Below are positions 1 to 12,618 of a stretch of DNA of 64,000 bases, one piece after another. The number at the start of each line of letters is the position of its first letter. Positions within the stretch are counted from its first letter, which is position 1. The stretch is from Acanthochromis polyacanthus (lineage: Eukaryota; Chordata; Actinopteri; Pomacentridae), in the NCBI RefSeq assembly GCF_021347895.1, contig NC_067121.1:15449962-15513961 (forward strand). Direction: 5' to 3'. Below the pieces are notes generated by a model. That model saw nothing but the letters and a program-made list of their open reading frames with translations. It was not told the DNA's origin and did no database searches. A program made the translations under genes and the position numbers.

Positions 1-1233
1 CAGAAGATATCTCAAACAAGTTTAAGCACCAACTACTACATTAGAAGGGAAAGACTGTAAAGTCAGTGGTTTTTTGTTTACCTGGCAGCTAAACCCCACA
101 CTTGCAGTTGCTTGAACAGTCAAGTGACCTAAACAGTTTCTAAAACCAATGAAGTGGCCAGTTTTTGGTCTGTACTAAGTGTTGCAGGCATGTCATTGGG
201 AAATTACTAAATAAGTGAATCCTTGGAAGCGAGGGAGTGGAGCAAGAAACCTTTGAAATTTAAAGGCTGAAATGGTGCATTCTGGTGAACTCTGACACCT
301 AGAATTCTTTAAACATGAAGGCTTCAAAAAATGTCTGTATGGGACCTTCTAGGCACCCCCCAAAAACAGCACAAAGTCATGTTAATGTGATGAAACCAAA
401 TATTTATACTGGATTCAAATTTGAATGAGCCACATGAAGTCATCACTATGTGTGCTTTCCGATCGACCATGAGAGTGAGCCTCTTCTGTTGAGGAACTTG
501 TGGGGCAATGCCACTGGGTTGTTGCAAGCATAGACATAATAAAGAGTAGATGCCGCATCAACCGCTACTGTCCATTGGGGCTGACGAGCGGTGGGGTCGC
601 CCTCTTGGTCCGGTCACCTGCTCCACTCAGCACTGTTTGACAGCGCATTTAATCCATCTTAACTCTGAATATTAAACTGATTTTCACGCGTTTTTATTTT
701 TATTTTTTTGCTGCAAACATCATACATGTAGCTATGATACAGGACAAATGGTTCGGCGTATTTTAATATTCATAGCGGGAATAATAGGTAATAATAATAA
801 TAGGTAATAGAATATTCTGATATTAAGCTCGACTGTAGACAGGTATTTTGCAAACACTGTAAACACATACACACTAATACACGTTAGAGAAGCAGATAAT
901 GGCAGTAAAGTCAATTATTTTAATAATTTGAAGAGACAATATATGATTGCACCATATATACATATATAAACAAAATACTGACTAATGAACACATATTTCT
1001 ATATAAAACAATATATATATCTATATTATCATTTTCTGATATACCTTTTTTAATATATATGTATGAATTATATTGATAGTCTATATATGATTTATACAAT
1101 AATTTTCTCTGATATATTGATTATATTAATACTCCATCTATGATTTATATATATTCATTTTCTCTGATATACAACTTCTATCTATTGTTTTATATAGAAA
1201 TATGTGTTCATTAGTCAGTATTTTGTTTATATA

Positions 1234-2868
<1,635 letters not shown>

Positions 2869-3584
2869 TATGTATATATAGCATAATCATATATTGTCTC
2901 TTCAAATTATTAAAATAGGCTAATTGACTTTACTGCCATTATCTGCTTCTCTAACATATATTAGAGTGTGTGTGTGTGTGTGTTTACAGTGTTTGCAAAA
3001 TACCTGTCTACAGTCGAGCTTAATATCAGAATATTCTATTACCTATTATTATTATCTATTATTCCCGCTATGAATATTAAAATACGCCGAACCATTTGTC
3101 CTGTATCATAGCTACATGTATGACATTTGCAGCAAAAAATAAAAACGCGTGAAAATCAGTTTAATATTCAGAGTTAAGATGGATTAAATGCGCTGTCAAA
3201 CAGCGCAGAGTGGAGCGGGTGACCGGACCAAGAGGGCGGCCGTATTTCTCGCTGCGCAGCACCCCGAGCGGTGTCTACTCTTTATTATGTCTATGGTTGC
3301 AAGTACACACTACTGATCCCGTATGTTTGGTCCTGTTGTCGCGTCTCTTCACTCCGCCGGGTTAAAAAATTGCTGGGCATTTGGTGGTTAGAGCGCTTTT
3401 CGTACAATTTCTCGGCATGATTTCTCTTTTTCATGTGGTCTATCAGCGCTTGGCATCCTCTGTCGCTGTATTTTGTCTCATCGTCACACACCATGCACCT
3501 CGCTTTCCCAGCTACATCTAACTTTCGATAATGCTCTCCAATCGTTGTTTCCAACTCGTGCTTTTGCCAGCGCACTGTTGACAA

Positions 3585-5594
3585 CTACGTGCGATCCAAC
3601 CCTATACCCCTTACACCCTAGATTTTTTTTCTCATCGAATTTGGGCGATTCATGTTGGGTCTCAAAATTGATACCTCCATACGCGAATTTTCACGGATCA
3701 GTGACCAAATAACATGCCTGGTGTTGTCATGGTTGCTGAACAATTCATGACTAGAGAATGAATGACTGGATAATTTACCTTTTTAACACCATGATTGCTT
3801 CCCTGTGTTGTGTTCAGTGTAAACATTTATTAATGCAGTAAATATGTCTGAAATAGTTGGAATGTAGCAACAGAAACTACAAGCTTTACGGCCTCTTTCA
3901 AGGCTGTTATCTGGTTGTGAGAGCTGCCTATTATCAATCTCAAATGTTTGTTAAATCTCCTGTGTTAAACACGTTCTAATATTTATTTATATAATAATAT
4001 TTATATTACTGAATTTCCCCTTGGGGATTAATAACGTTATTGTATTTGACAACAGTGTAAGATCAGTTTATTATTTCTAAGGCTCTAATTTCTCTTGCTG
4101 TGTTACAAAAAAACCCACTTTTGCATACAACAGTAATCAGAGAACACATACCTTTTCATAGCTGAACAATACTCATTTTATTCCAATTCTAGACTATCAA
4201 CTTGTATGTGGTTACATCAAAAATTGAAACAAAATAAAGATATTTAATAACTCTAATTGTAAAGACACTGAAGAAAAATACTGACAATTATTCTGTTGTG
4301 ACAGGGCTCCAGACCAACTTTTTTTCCTAGGAGCACAGTGGTTATGACTTCAAAGTCCATAACGTCAGTGTCCAGCAGGTACTGTGGTTAAGTGTCATTG
4401 ACACTGGTGTGGGAACATGAAGCTTTGGTTTAACTTAGGACATATGGAGCTTGACTGGGACTGAACAACAGGATCTGGTTATTGTTCACAGATACAGAGG
4501 GAAAAGCTCATGACATAGCTAAGAATCCCCTCTCTTCCTCTGGGAGTCAGCTACCCAACACACACACACACTGAATGCTCAGTGAAGACTGTTGCTGCTG
4601 GATACTAATGAAGCAGTGTGTTCATTGGGAGCAGTGAAGCAGTCCTTCTCATCTTCAGGCAGCCTCTGATTAGTCCAAAATGCAAATCCTGCCTTTGCCC
4701 AAGGATTGTGAGGGCAACAAACCCCCAGTGATTAATGCTTAACAGTTACACATACAACCACCTCTGCAAATACGAGACTGCTGAGAAGCATGCATTGCGT
4801 AAGCCTGTCTGGTTTACATCATGTGGCTCACAGATGTTTACTCATAATTTGTTAGAGATACCAGTTTCTTCCCAAAGTAATTTATGTTGTAAGGGAAAAG
4901 TACGTACATCAAAAAAAGGACAGGAATTCACTCAATGCAGAATCTGGCTGAAAGATAAAAAAGCCACAGAGAATGCTACAAAGAACTAAAACTATTAATA
5001 GGCAATTCCTGCTGGTATGAAGTAAAGCATATCATGGTTATAAAGAATCTTACCACTTCCTTTACAAAGCAGATTTTTAATGAAGCACATGTCTGTATTT
5101 TACTCAATTTCTGTGTGCAACATTTGAGGTGAAATTTTGTTACATAATGCTGTTCAAATTGCTTGTAGCAAATACCGAAACCATACTACATTACACTGAT
5201 ATGCTGGGGTGAATGCGTTGCTCGGTTTGCCTAGCCATCATCTGCGCTGTGGGCTGACAACACAAACCAGCCTCGTGACCCCCTGATAAGCCTTTTCAAC
5301 AAAGAACTAGAGCTCAGACAATACTACTGTTTGATGCCCTTTTCATATTTCTCAGTTCATTAGCACCTAGCAAAAATATCTGCCAACACAAAGCAAAACT
5401 GCTCCACCCAAGATCTCCCCTAATTGATATAGGATTTAATTATTTATAGACCCTGATGGACCTTGTGTGATTTCAGTCAATGGGAAATGCCACTCTTTGG
5501 CAAGGTTTTCAAAGAAGAGAGGATAGGTGTGTAAACACACTTATGTCATTCTACATAACGGTGTGTCTATGTGAGCGTGCGTATCTTGGCTTAC
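3585..5594. other. Intron or downstream sequence with a LINE-tail relic
   Basis: No further coding exon was found on either strand. A short motif at 4010-4035 (GAATTTCCCCTTGGGGATTAATAA) resembles the 3' tail of fish Rex1-type LINEs. A short CA run lies at 4559-4571. The rest is AT-rich and unremarkable, presumably mfsd14a intron 2. Confidence 0.4.
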
Positions 5595-5690
5595 CGTGAG
5601 CATTGGAGTGGTGAGGAGACCCCATGCAAAAAACTCCAGGAAGATGACCACCACAGCATGGTAAACACTGGGTTCACCGATTCCCTGAGG
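5595..5690 (-). CDS. mfsd14a: MFSD14A/HIAT1-like transporter, exon 2
   Basis: This 96-bp exon is too short for a conspicuous reading frame. It is framed by an AG acceptor just above 5690 and a GTAAGC donor just below 5595. It encodes 32 residues starting PQGIGEPSVYHAVVVIF and continuing LEFFAWGLLTTPMLT. This matches the conserved start of the first membrane helix of the MFSD14 (hippocampus-abundant transcript 1) family, whose human members read PQGIGSPSVYHAVIVIF at this point. The family consists of 12-helix major-facilitator proteins of internal membranes. It joins in phase 0 to exon 1 at 18542-18625 across a 12.85-kb intron filled with transposons. No later exon was seen to the left, so most of the protein lies outside the window. 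Choice between the MFSD14A and MFSD14B paralogues rests mainly on exon 1. Confidence 0.88.
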
Positions 5691-5850
5691 CTAGATGGAA
5701 CCAGAGGCAGAAACACAGACAGAAAGGTGGTCAGCTGACAATTAACAAAGGTATCAACGTGCATTACACTGCACGCTCATGGTAACATATTAACAGATCA
5801 AACCTTAAACTGGAACCTATTTTAAGGCAGTATTCTCCTCATGATATAAA

Positions 5851-6365
5851 CACTAGGGTTGGACCCGAATATCTGAATATTCGTTCGCTACGGCGGTATC
5901 CGGATATTAATTTTGGTATCCGAATATCCCCCCCCGCCGTCGGACGTTAACGGGTGGAAACAATGTGCGGCGCTACTGTTTTCCTTCCACCTTCGGCCCA
6001 CATCGTCTCATGTCGGCTCATCTCGTCCTGTGATCACATAAAAATATGCACATATGTCTATGACATATACACGTATGTCTATGTGATCACCCCTTCCTCC
6101 CCACAGACGAAAACATTCGGAGCTCTCTCTTTCCTTTGCCTTCAGCCCACTTTGGCTCATCTCGGCTCCTCCGTTTGTGTTTGTAAACACCACCCAAATG
6201 GCCAGGTTGCTGCCGACTCTGACGTCACGCTTCACTTCGTTGCATAAACACAAGACAAGATGCTGAAGGCTTCCGCTGTTTGGGAATTCTTCAGTTTAAC
6301 TGAAGACAAAACGAAGGCAAAATTTGGACCCGAGACCAGATGAACGGATCCGAATATTTGGGCCG
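5851..6365. repeat. hAT-like non-autonomous repeat with AATATTCG motifs
   Basis: The stretch opens with TAGGGTTGGACCCGAATATC and repeated GAATATTCG/CCGGATATT motifs, and shows GATCCGAATATTTGG near its right side (6347-6361). A shorter relative at 37247-37330 begins CAGGGCTGGACCTGAATATCC, a hAT-like CAGGG start. Target duplications could not be fixed. The open frames inside it do not look like transposase. Confidence 0.4.
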
Positions 6366-7824
6366 TCTCTGCCACAAGCCATCTCCGCCACAAGCAGCCG
6401 CCACCACAGCCCCCCTGGGCCGTCTCCGCCACAAGCCCTGCTCCTGTTCATGGGCGTGGTTCTGCCATCTACTGAGGGCTTGTCTAGTTACAACATTGAT
6501 TGAAGTAAGACAATATGGTGAAGCTGAAAATTACACAGATTCATTAGACAAGTGAAACAGCACAATATTAGTGTACTAGGTTACTCTAAAAATGCAGACC
6601 TGTATCTGTTGCGAGTAAAATTCACATCTTACACACTCTGCAGCTTACCAAAATCTGTAAGGTGAAGAGATAGTGTGTTGGTGTGAGAGTGGATGCTGAG
6701 CAGGATCTTTGGCAGGAAACACAATGAGTTGTGTTAATTGTGGAGACTACATAATAGGTCAAGGCCACCTTAAAGATACTAGCTGCTACTCACTTGTGGT
6801 TTGTCACTTAACATCACTGAAAACTAGCCTACAAGCCTGTTCAGGGCTCAGATTGGATTAACTCCCACCTCTTTTGTTCCATGGTAAATGTACAACTACA
6901 CTTAACTGCTTTCTGACAAAATGAGGAACCATCTGTAATGGTCTCACATGAATGTTGAAACTTCCTCTCCATTAAAATGACAACCAGCTAGGCATTTAGA
7001 GACCATGCTTTGCTACTGAATACTGAGTGTCTAAACCTATTATTTGGCATAGCTGGCTGCTGAAAGTGGAATCTTAATGGCTGAGTGGTCAGAATCAGAC
7101 CCAGTAACCCAGTGGTGCAACAATAGTGATATGAACTAAGAGCTTGATTGGAACAGAGCCATACCATGTAAAATGTTGAGATGTTTAGAACAAAAATGCT
7201 ATCAGGATAACATGACCATCCCTGACGGAAAACAACTGTTTACAGCTCTCTTCATTAAGACTGCACTCTTTGTCTTCATATGGATTTCCAGCACATTTGG
7301 CATTACTTTTCAACTGATTATATAACTAGTACTGATGCCTCACAGCACGTATAACAATCCCACCATCCTCACTCTTTGCCTAATTTAGCACAATCATTAC
7401 TTCGACTATGTTAAAGACCAAATTGATTAAAAGCCCTGATATGATAGTGAGGTAATTCTATGCTTGCACTAGCCATTCGCCACTTCGCCATAGGCAAAGC
7501 CTTCCTTAGGATGGCGAAACCATTTTTAACATGTTTAGCCACGGTGGCAAAGCTAATTTTGCCTAATAAATGTGAAAATAAAGGTTAGCCTACAACTTTT
7601 TTGGAATTTGCCGAGCGATAATCAAAGAAAATAACAAACCGTGTCTCCTTTACTGAAGAGCGCTACCGAGTAGAACCAGAACGACCGTAATGCTTCCGAT
7701 CATTAATAGATGCACACTGTCATGTGTCTCGTCTCAGCCAATCAGAAAAAAAAGGATTCGGACTACAACTCTCACTCTCTGCACCTGGCTTACTCCATTT
7801 CCACCAACACTCCTCCCCCTTTGC

Positions 7825-7825
<1 letters not shown>
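6366..7825. other. mfsd14a intron 1 sequence without recognised genes
   Basis: A few GCC-rich short repeats occur at 6366-6440 (CGCCACAAGC units). Otherwise I see no coding exon, RNA gene or clear transposon end. Confidence 0.35.
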
Positions 7826-7885
<60 letters not shown>

Positions 7886-7892
7886 AGACACA

Positions 7893-7932
<40 letters not shown>
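7826..7932. repeat. (CA)n microsatellite with CAGA interruptions
   Basis: About 107 bases of CA dinucleotide with scattered GACACA variants. It explains the His/Thr and Cys/Val frames read through it in every phase, which are not genes. Confidence 0.97.
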
Positions 7933-7935
<3 letters not shown>

Positions 7936-8101
7936 CATCCCAAATCCCCTGGTCCTTGTGCATCCCAACTTGTTAACCCATGCGTTTTTTTCTTCCTGTA
8001 ATATTGCTATTCAGGACTTCAGCTGCTCTTTGGCTGGCAATTAATTGGTCATTTCATTGTTTTTCAATCTGTCCATTACTTTCTCAATTGAGTGATTAAT
8101 T

Positions 8102-8297
8102 ATGGGGCGGCATGGCTCAGTGGGTAGAGTGGCCGTCTTGTAACTGGAAGGTTGCTGGTTCGATCCTTGGCCCGTCGAGGATGGTGGGTCGTGGTTAGTG
8201 CCTTGCATGGCAGCTTGCGCCATCAGTGTGTGTGAATGTGACATATCATGTAAAGCGCTTTCGATAAAAGTGCTATATAAATACAACCATTTAATTA
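8102..8297 (+). mobile_element. tRNA-derived SINE, type 1
   Basis: The head has an A box (TGGCTCAGTGGGTAGAG, near 8110) and a B box (GGTTCGATCC, near 8157), the split promoter for RNA polymerase III. A body with TGTGAATGTGA follows, and a tail reading GTAAAGCGCTTTCGATAAAAGTGCTATATAAATAC that matches the 3' ends used by fish LINEs. It is followed by TTATTATTA. A related, inverted and shortened copy is at 30900-31012. Confidence 0.8.
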
Positions 8298-8302
8298 TTA
8301 TT

Positions 8303-9110
8303 AGGGGCTCGGGCATGGAACATATTATTCTTCTTCCGCCTAAAACTTTTCTCCTAGGGCTTTGAGAAATCACACACAAATTATATATCAGCTCGTGCAG
8401 TTTTATCGGGAATCAATTGCTATGACTTTTCTAAGACATTCATTCATATTTGCTAGAGTTATGAGCAAAAAACTGCATTAATTTTCCACATACACAATGA
8501 ATGGGAGGACTGAATCACTCAGACGTAAGAGTCACCTGTTTTCACAGCGCCACTGCTTCGCCATACTTTCACCTACAAACTTCATTTAACCATGAAAACG
8601 CAGTGATTTTTCTTGTCTTCGCAGGGATGTATTTTATGTCAGGCTGACATTTACAGTTTTTGATCAGTGAGTCCTCAAAAAAGTGAAAATTCTCAAAATC
8701 TGCTCTCTTTAGAGTGCGTCATGTGACTTGCTAGAGTGGAGGAGAGGTGAAAAATCCGCCTGAAACTTTCACGATCGAATCGCTCTCACGACCAAACGAC
8801 AAGTATTAGGAGAATGAAATTTGGTCAGATTGTAAACAATTTACCTGGGATTCAAATGAATCCAAATTTGAAGACCTAGCTCTTTCTAAAGTGAAATGGC
8901 AGGCAGCAGTTTACAGCAAAGTCGCACCCTTCTCTCCATAGGCACCAATGTAAACTGAATCATCTGCCTCATGGAGGGACAGTGTTTTTTTAAAATCGCT
9001 GTCACGCGGTCATTTCTCACAATATTTGGAACATAATTACATTTCTGGTTAGCCACAGCCTTCCTCTCGCTCACGGTCATTTCACTTTTCACCTAGGATT
9101 AACGGTTAGC
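8303..9110. repeat. Unclassified interspersed repeat, starting GGGGCTCGGGCATGGAAC
   Basis: The segment beginning GGGGCTCGGGCATGG with ATTATTCTTCTTCCGCCTAA resembles a widespread unclassified fish repeat. No inverted ends, target duplications or protein similarity were found, so this is recognition of type only. Confidence 0.3.
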
Positions 9111-9217
9111 CCGTAAGGACCGGCAGAACGCGACGTTGCGCTCCCGTTCAGAAACACTGCTGTCAGGAGCATGTCTGCCACTGAAGAAGGCGGCATAATG
9201 ACTTGTCAGGATTTATC

Positions 9218-9290
9218 TCTCATAGCTCAGCGCATTGAGCTGTCACCTTTGGTGCGGGCGGCCTGGGTTTGAACCCCAGTTGTGACATTT
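9218..9290 (+). mobile_element. tRNA-like SINE head fragment
   Basis: A box-like CATAGCTCAGCGCATTGAG and B box GGTTTGAACCCC are about 35 bases apart, as in tRNA-derived SINE heads. The anticodon arm does not fold as a proper tRNA and there is no acceptor stem. I read it as a SINE relic. Confidence 0.4.
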
Positions 9291-10051
9291 TCCTGCCGAT
9301 CTTCCATGTTTTCTCTAAGTGATGTTTTATGACGTGCGTCGGTCGTTGTCGCCGTCGTACAAAAACTCGAAATAAGGAATTTGAGTCATACTGTTTTAAT
9401 TACCTACCTACATTTATGTAATGTATGTATTTTTATTAATTACTTGCTTATGTCTAGAGCTAACAACACGATATCAGGCCGATTTTGGCTAGGTTTTTTG
9501 TCGGAGCTTGTCTGCTCTTGTCTCACCCGACACTAAACTAAAATTGGCCTGATATCGCATAGTGTGCTCTAAGCATTAATTACTTGCCAATATCAGTTTT
9601 GTACAGCCAGGGGGAATATTTCCCCTCTGACAACCAAGCTGGGTCAAAGCCAGGCGTAAACTAACCATGACGTCACCCGTTGGTTTCAACGCCGAGAAAA
9701 TGAAGCCCAGATTTTGCTACTTCCTGGTCGCCGTTTTGGATTTTTTGGAGCCAGTGACGTAAAAAGCGTCATCAAACAGACTGGACCGGAGAGCAACTCG
9801 GGGCAGGATTGGCTGAGGACTCTCTTATCCCGCCCACATTTTACCGCAGAGGCTTCTGTTGCTGTCCATCAAGTATAGCCACGCCCCCTGGCTCCGCCAA
9901 CTTTAACGATTTATTTAAAATTCAGTATTGATTTATTTTGAGATCGGCCACCTGATCTCTCATTTTGACCATGAAAACTAACGGGAAAAAAATCCTGAGC
10001 CGTAGAAAATCAGTCTATCAAATTTTATTTTTTCCAAAAATGAATTGGGGT

Positions 10052-11382
10052 CTATAGACCCTTTATTTGTTTACAAACATTGTGACGTTTTTTGTGGGCG
10101 GGGCTTATGCTGGAGGCAAAAGTGGAGCGAGAAGTCAACTGGGAGTATATAGTTTGCGCTGCAAACTCGAGCATTTTTAACCCGTTAAACTTCAGTGTAC
10201 CACCGGCGGTACACTTACTAATTTGCATACGAATTTAAAGAATGTCCGAAGGCTGCAAACGCGATTATATAAACACTATACGCCAATGGAAAGCTTAGAT
10301 TCTCAAAATGACGAAAAATACGGGGAATATTGGATGGGCATCGCGAGGTGCATTTCCTTGAAAATGACCGATTCGGGGATTTTATACCGACTTCAGGACA
10401 TGTTTTGGACAAAATAGTTTACTGGCTTGTGTCATCTGGATGTTAAAGGTTGGATTATGGCCGTTTTTTGTGGAATCTTTTTTTTATGTGTAATAATGAA
10501 CCTGGAAATGTGAGTCGCGCTGTGTGCGTTGAAGCCGTGTATAGAGAACGGATGGATGAATATTCGTTTTTGTCGGACAAATGTGTTTTTCTCACCCGCT
10601 GTGGTAATCGCATCTGAAAGTGGTTTATACCGGCGGATTCATGAGAATCTAAGCTTTCCATCGGCGTATAGTGTTTGTATAAGCGCGTTTGCAGCCGTCG
10701 GACATTCTTGAAATTCCTATGCAAATTAGTAGGTGTACCGCCGGCGGTACACTGAAGCTTAATGGGTTAAGCGGTACTCAAAATATTTCGCCAAGGTTGG
10801 CAGGAGATGGCTCTGTAAATCTTTACTATGTGACCTATGACCTGCCCTATAGACCCTTTATTTGTTTACAAACATTGTGACTTTTTTGTGGGCGGGGCTT
10901 ATGCTGGAGGCAAAAGCAGAGCGAGAAGTCAAGCGGGACCGGGAGTATATAGTTTGCACTGCAAACTCGAGCATTTTTAACCCGTTAAACTTCAGTGTAC
11001 CGCCGGCGGTACACTTACTGATTTGCATAGGAATTTCAAGAATGTCCGAAGGCTGCAAACGCGATTATATAAACACTATACGCCGATGGAAAGCTTAGAT
11101 TCTCATGAATCCACCTTTTCGCCTCAGTGCATTTAACCACAACTGTCTTCGTTCCCTCTGAGCATGAGTGTTCGGTGGAATCATATAAAACTTTAATTTG
11201 CGTTCGCCAACGTCATTCCTCCTATTCTGGCATCCAAAAACACAGCAGGACGACATTTTAGAAAAGTTGATGGAGCCTAGTCCCTCAGTCTTTCGCCTTT
11301 CTGTCCGGCCGCGGGCTTCCTCTTTTGCCTCCAGCTAAAGCTGTGACGTCATTCGTGACGTGGGTCATTAAAGGGTCTATGG
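10052..11382. mobile_element. Composite MITE with internal direct duplication
   Basis: Outer ends are inverted: CTATAGACCCTTTA at 10052 and TAAAGGGTCTATGG at 11368-11382, and the adjoining GCTGGAGGCAAAAG / CTTTTGCCTCCAGC also pair. The left end occurs twice in direct order, 10052-10305 and 10847-11105, each running through the same GC-rich end into the same piggyBac-like TIR. The piggyBac-like MITE is complete in the first copy and only its left arm is present in the second. An unequal crossover or an incomplete gap repair could explain this. Confidence 0.6.
10181..10766. mobile_element. piggyBac-like MITE with TTAA target duplication
   Basis: The 586-bp element is flanked by TTAA (10177-10180 and 10767-10770). 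Ends begin CCC and contain the palindrome GTACCGCCGGCGGTAC; arms of about 125 bp (10181-10305 and 10642-10766) are inverted copies. The TTAA target and CCC start are piggyBac features. No transposase is encoded. A left-arm-only copy (10980-11105) follows 800 bp later. Confidence 0.7.
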
Positions 11383-11507
11383 AGAAAAAGCTTTTTGGAG
11401 CCAACCCTAGCGGACGGCGTGATATTGCAAGTTTTTGACACTTCCGGGTTGGCTTCAATTCTGGAGCCAGATGCTACGCCCACTATATATACAGTCTATG
11501 GTCAAAG

Positions 11508-12542
11508 CCCGACATGCGGTGGTGAGATGATGACTTTTGCTGCGGGGCAGGTGGGGGGGCTTTCCGTGCAGAACTTTGGCTGCTGTCACTTGGCCCGGGA
11601 GAGGCAGAGCTGCTCTGGGTGCTACTGCTTGAAGAGCCAGAGGGGCGGCTGGTGTTGCCATTATCACCCTGTGACTGTGAGCGTTTAAAAAAACGCTGAG
11701 ATTTTGCTTTGTTTTTCATGTGCCATTTTCCGACAGTCGCTGGCGGGAGTCTGCTCACATGTGCGCTCACGCTTGTGTGTGTGTACACGTGTGCGCGCAT
11801 GCCGATATTAAAATATATAATTTTCACCATTTTGTACCACTTATTGAGCGTGTGAATCATTTTTAGCCCATTTTTACATTACGGTGTTGAAAGGCTTCAT
11901 CTAATTATTTTATAATAATAATAATACTTTATTTATTTTAGGCCCAATATTACGACAGACGTCGTCTCAAAGGACCAATTTTGCATCATAAGAAGTCATG
12001 CTGTTAAAAAGAGCATCTTCTTTTTTTTTTTTTTTTTATCTCTATGAAGTTTCATCGCGGGTCCCACTTCCCTTCGTTCTTTTTTCATTTTTAACACTCC
12101 TACACGATTGAGAACAACAACAACACATGGCCCCGCTATACGGTCGTAATTACCTCATGGCACGCGTCACTGTCATCAGAGGTGGTTTTTCTTCTGCTTC
12201 TTTATTTTATGGCTGAAATAACTCTATATTTTGGCCGTAATTTGTTGTAGAAAGTAAAACACGAGACGCGCCACTGCAAACTAGTGTTTGTGTGTGTGGT
12301 GACTGTGGGGTGGGGGGCAGTGTGACTGTTTACAAGACGGAGGGAGGGGGGGGGAGTAGACACAGTGGAGTGCTGCAGCGAGTGCTGTAAGGACAGCATG
12401 TGGAGCGGCCTTTATGCAGGAAAACTAAAGTTTGCGTGTAAAAAAGTAACAATTATTTTAATTTAACTTGACCTTCTGGGGGGCGGGGGGTGCCGTTGGG
12501 GGGGCGGGGCGCCCCCCTAATATAATGGTAGGGGAAACACTG
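11508..12542 (-). mobile_element. hAT-type element remnant, 5' part
   Basis: The right edge, read on the minus strand, begins CAGTGTTTCCCCTACC followed by AGGGGGGCGCC, a common vertebrate hAT end. Within it a minus-strand frame (about 11766 down to 11510) encodes a serine-rich N-terminal segment (KNKAKSQRFFKRSQSQGD) of the kind that precedes the zinc finger in fish hAT transposases. The catalytic part and the other end are absent; the sequence is cut off near 11508 next to a TACAGTCTATGG end motif. Confidence 0.5.
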
Positions 12543-12618
12543 ACTAATAGTTTTTTTTTTTTTAAAAAAAGCTCTGGATATATTCAAACACATGGGTGCA
12601 TGTGTGTATATATATATA

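Noticed and set aside
5954..6253. Overlapping 97- and 81-codon frames on opposite strands
   Set aside because: They lie in a hAT-like repeat and show no transposase or host similarity.
6640..6720. Possible extra mfsd14a exon near a CTTAC donor-like motif
   Set aside because: Translation gives no MFSD14 sequence, and exons 1 and 2 already join directly in phase.
7440..7560. GCCATTCGCCACTTCGCC repeats as a regulatory array
   Set aside because: The repeats are too few and irregular to support a function.
7690..8044. His/Thr-rich and Cys/Val-rich open frames over the CA repeat
   Set aside because: They appear in all phases of a CA microsatellite and have no domain or splice context.
8102..8180. 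tRNA gene
   Set aside because: A and B boxes are present but there is no acceptor stem or anticodon arm, and a SINE body and LINE-like tail follow.
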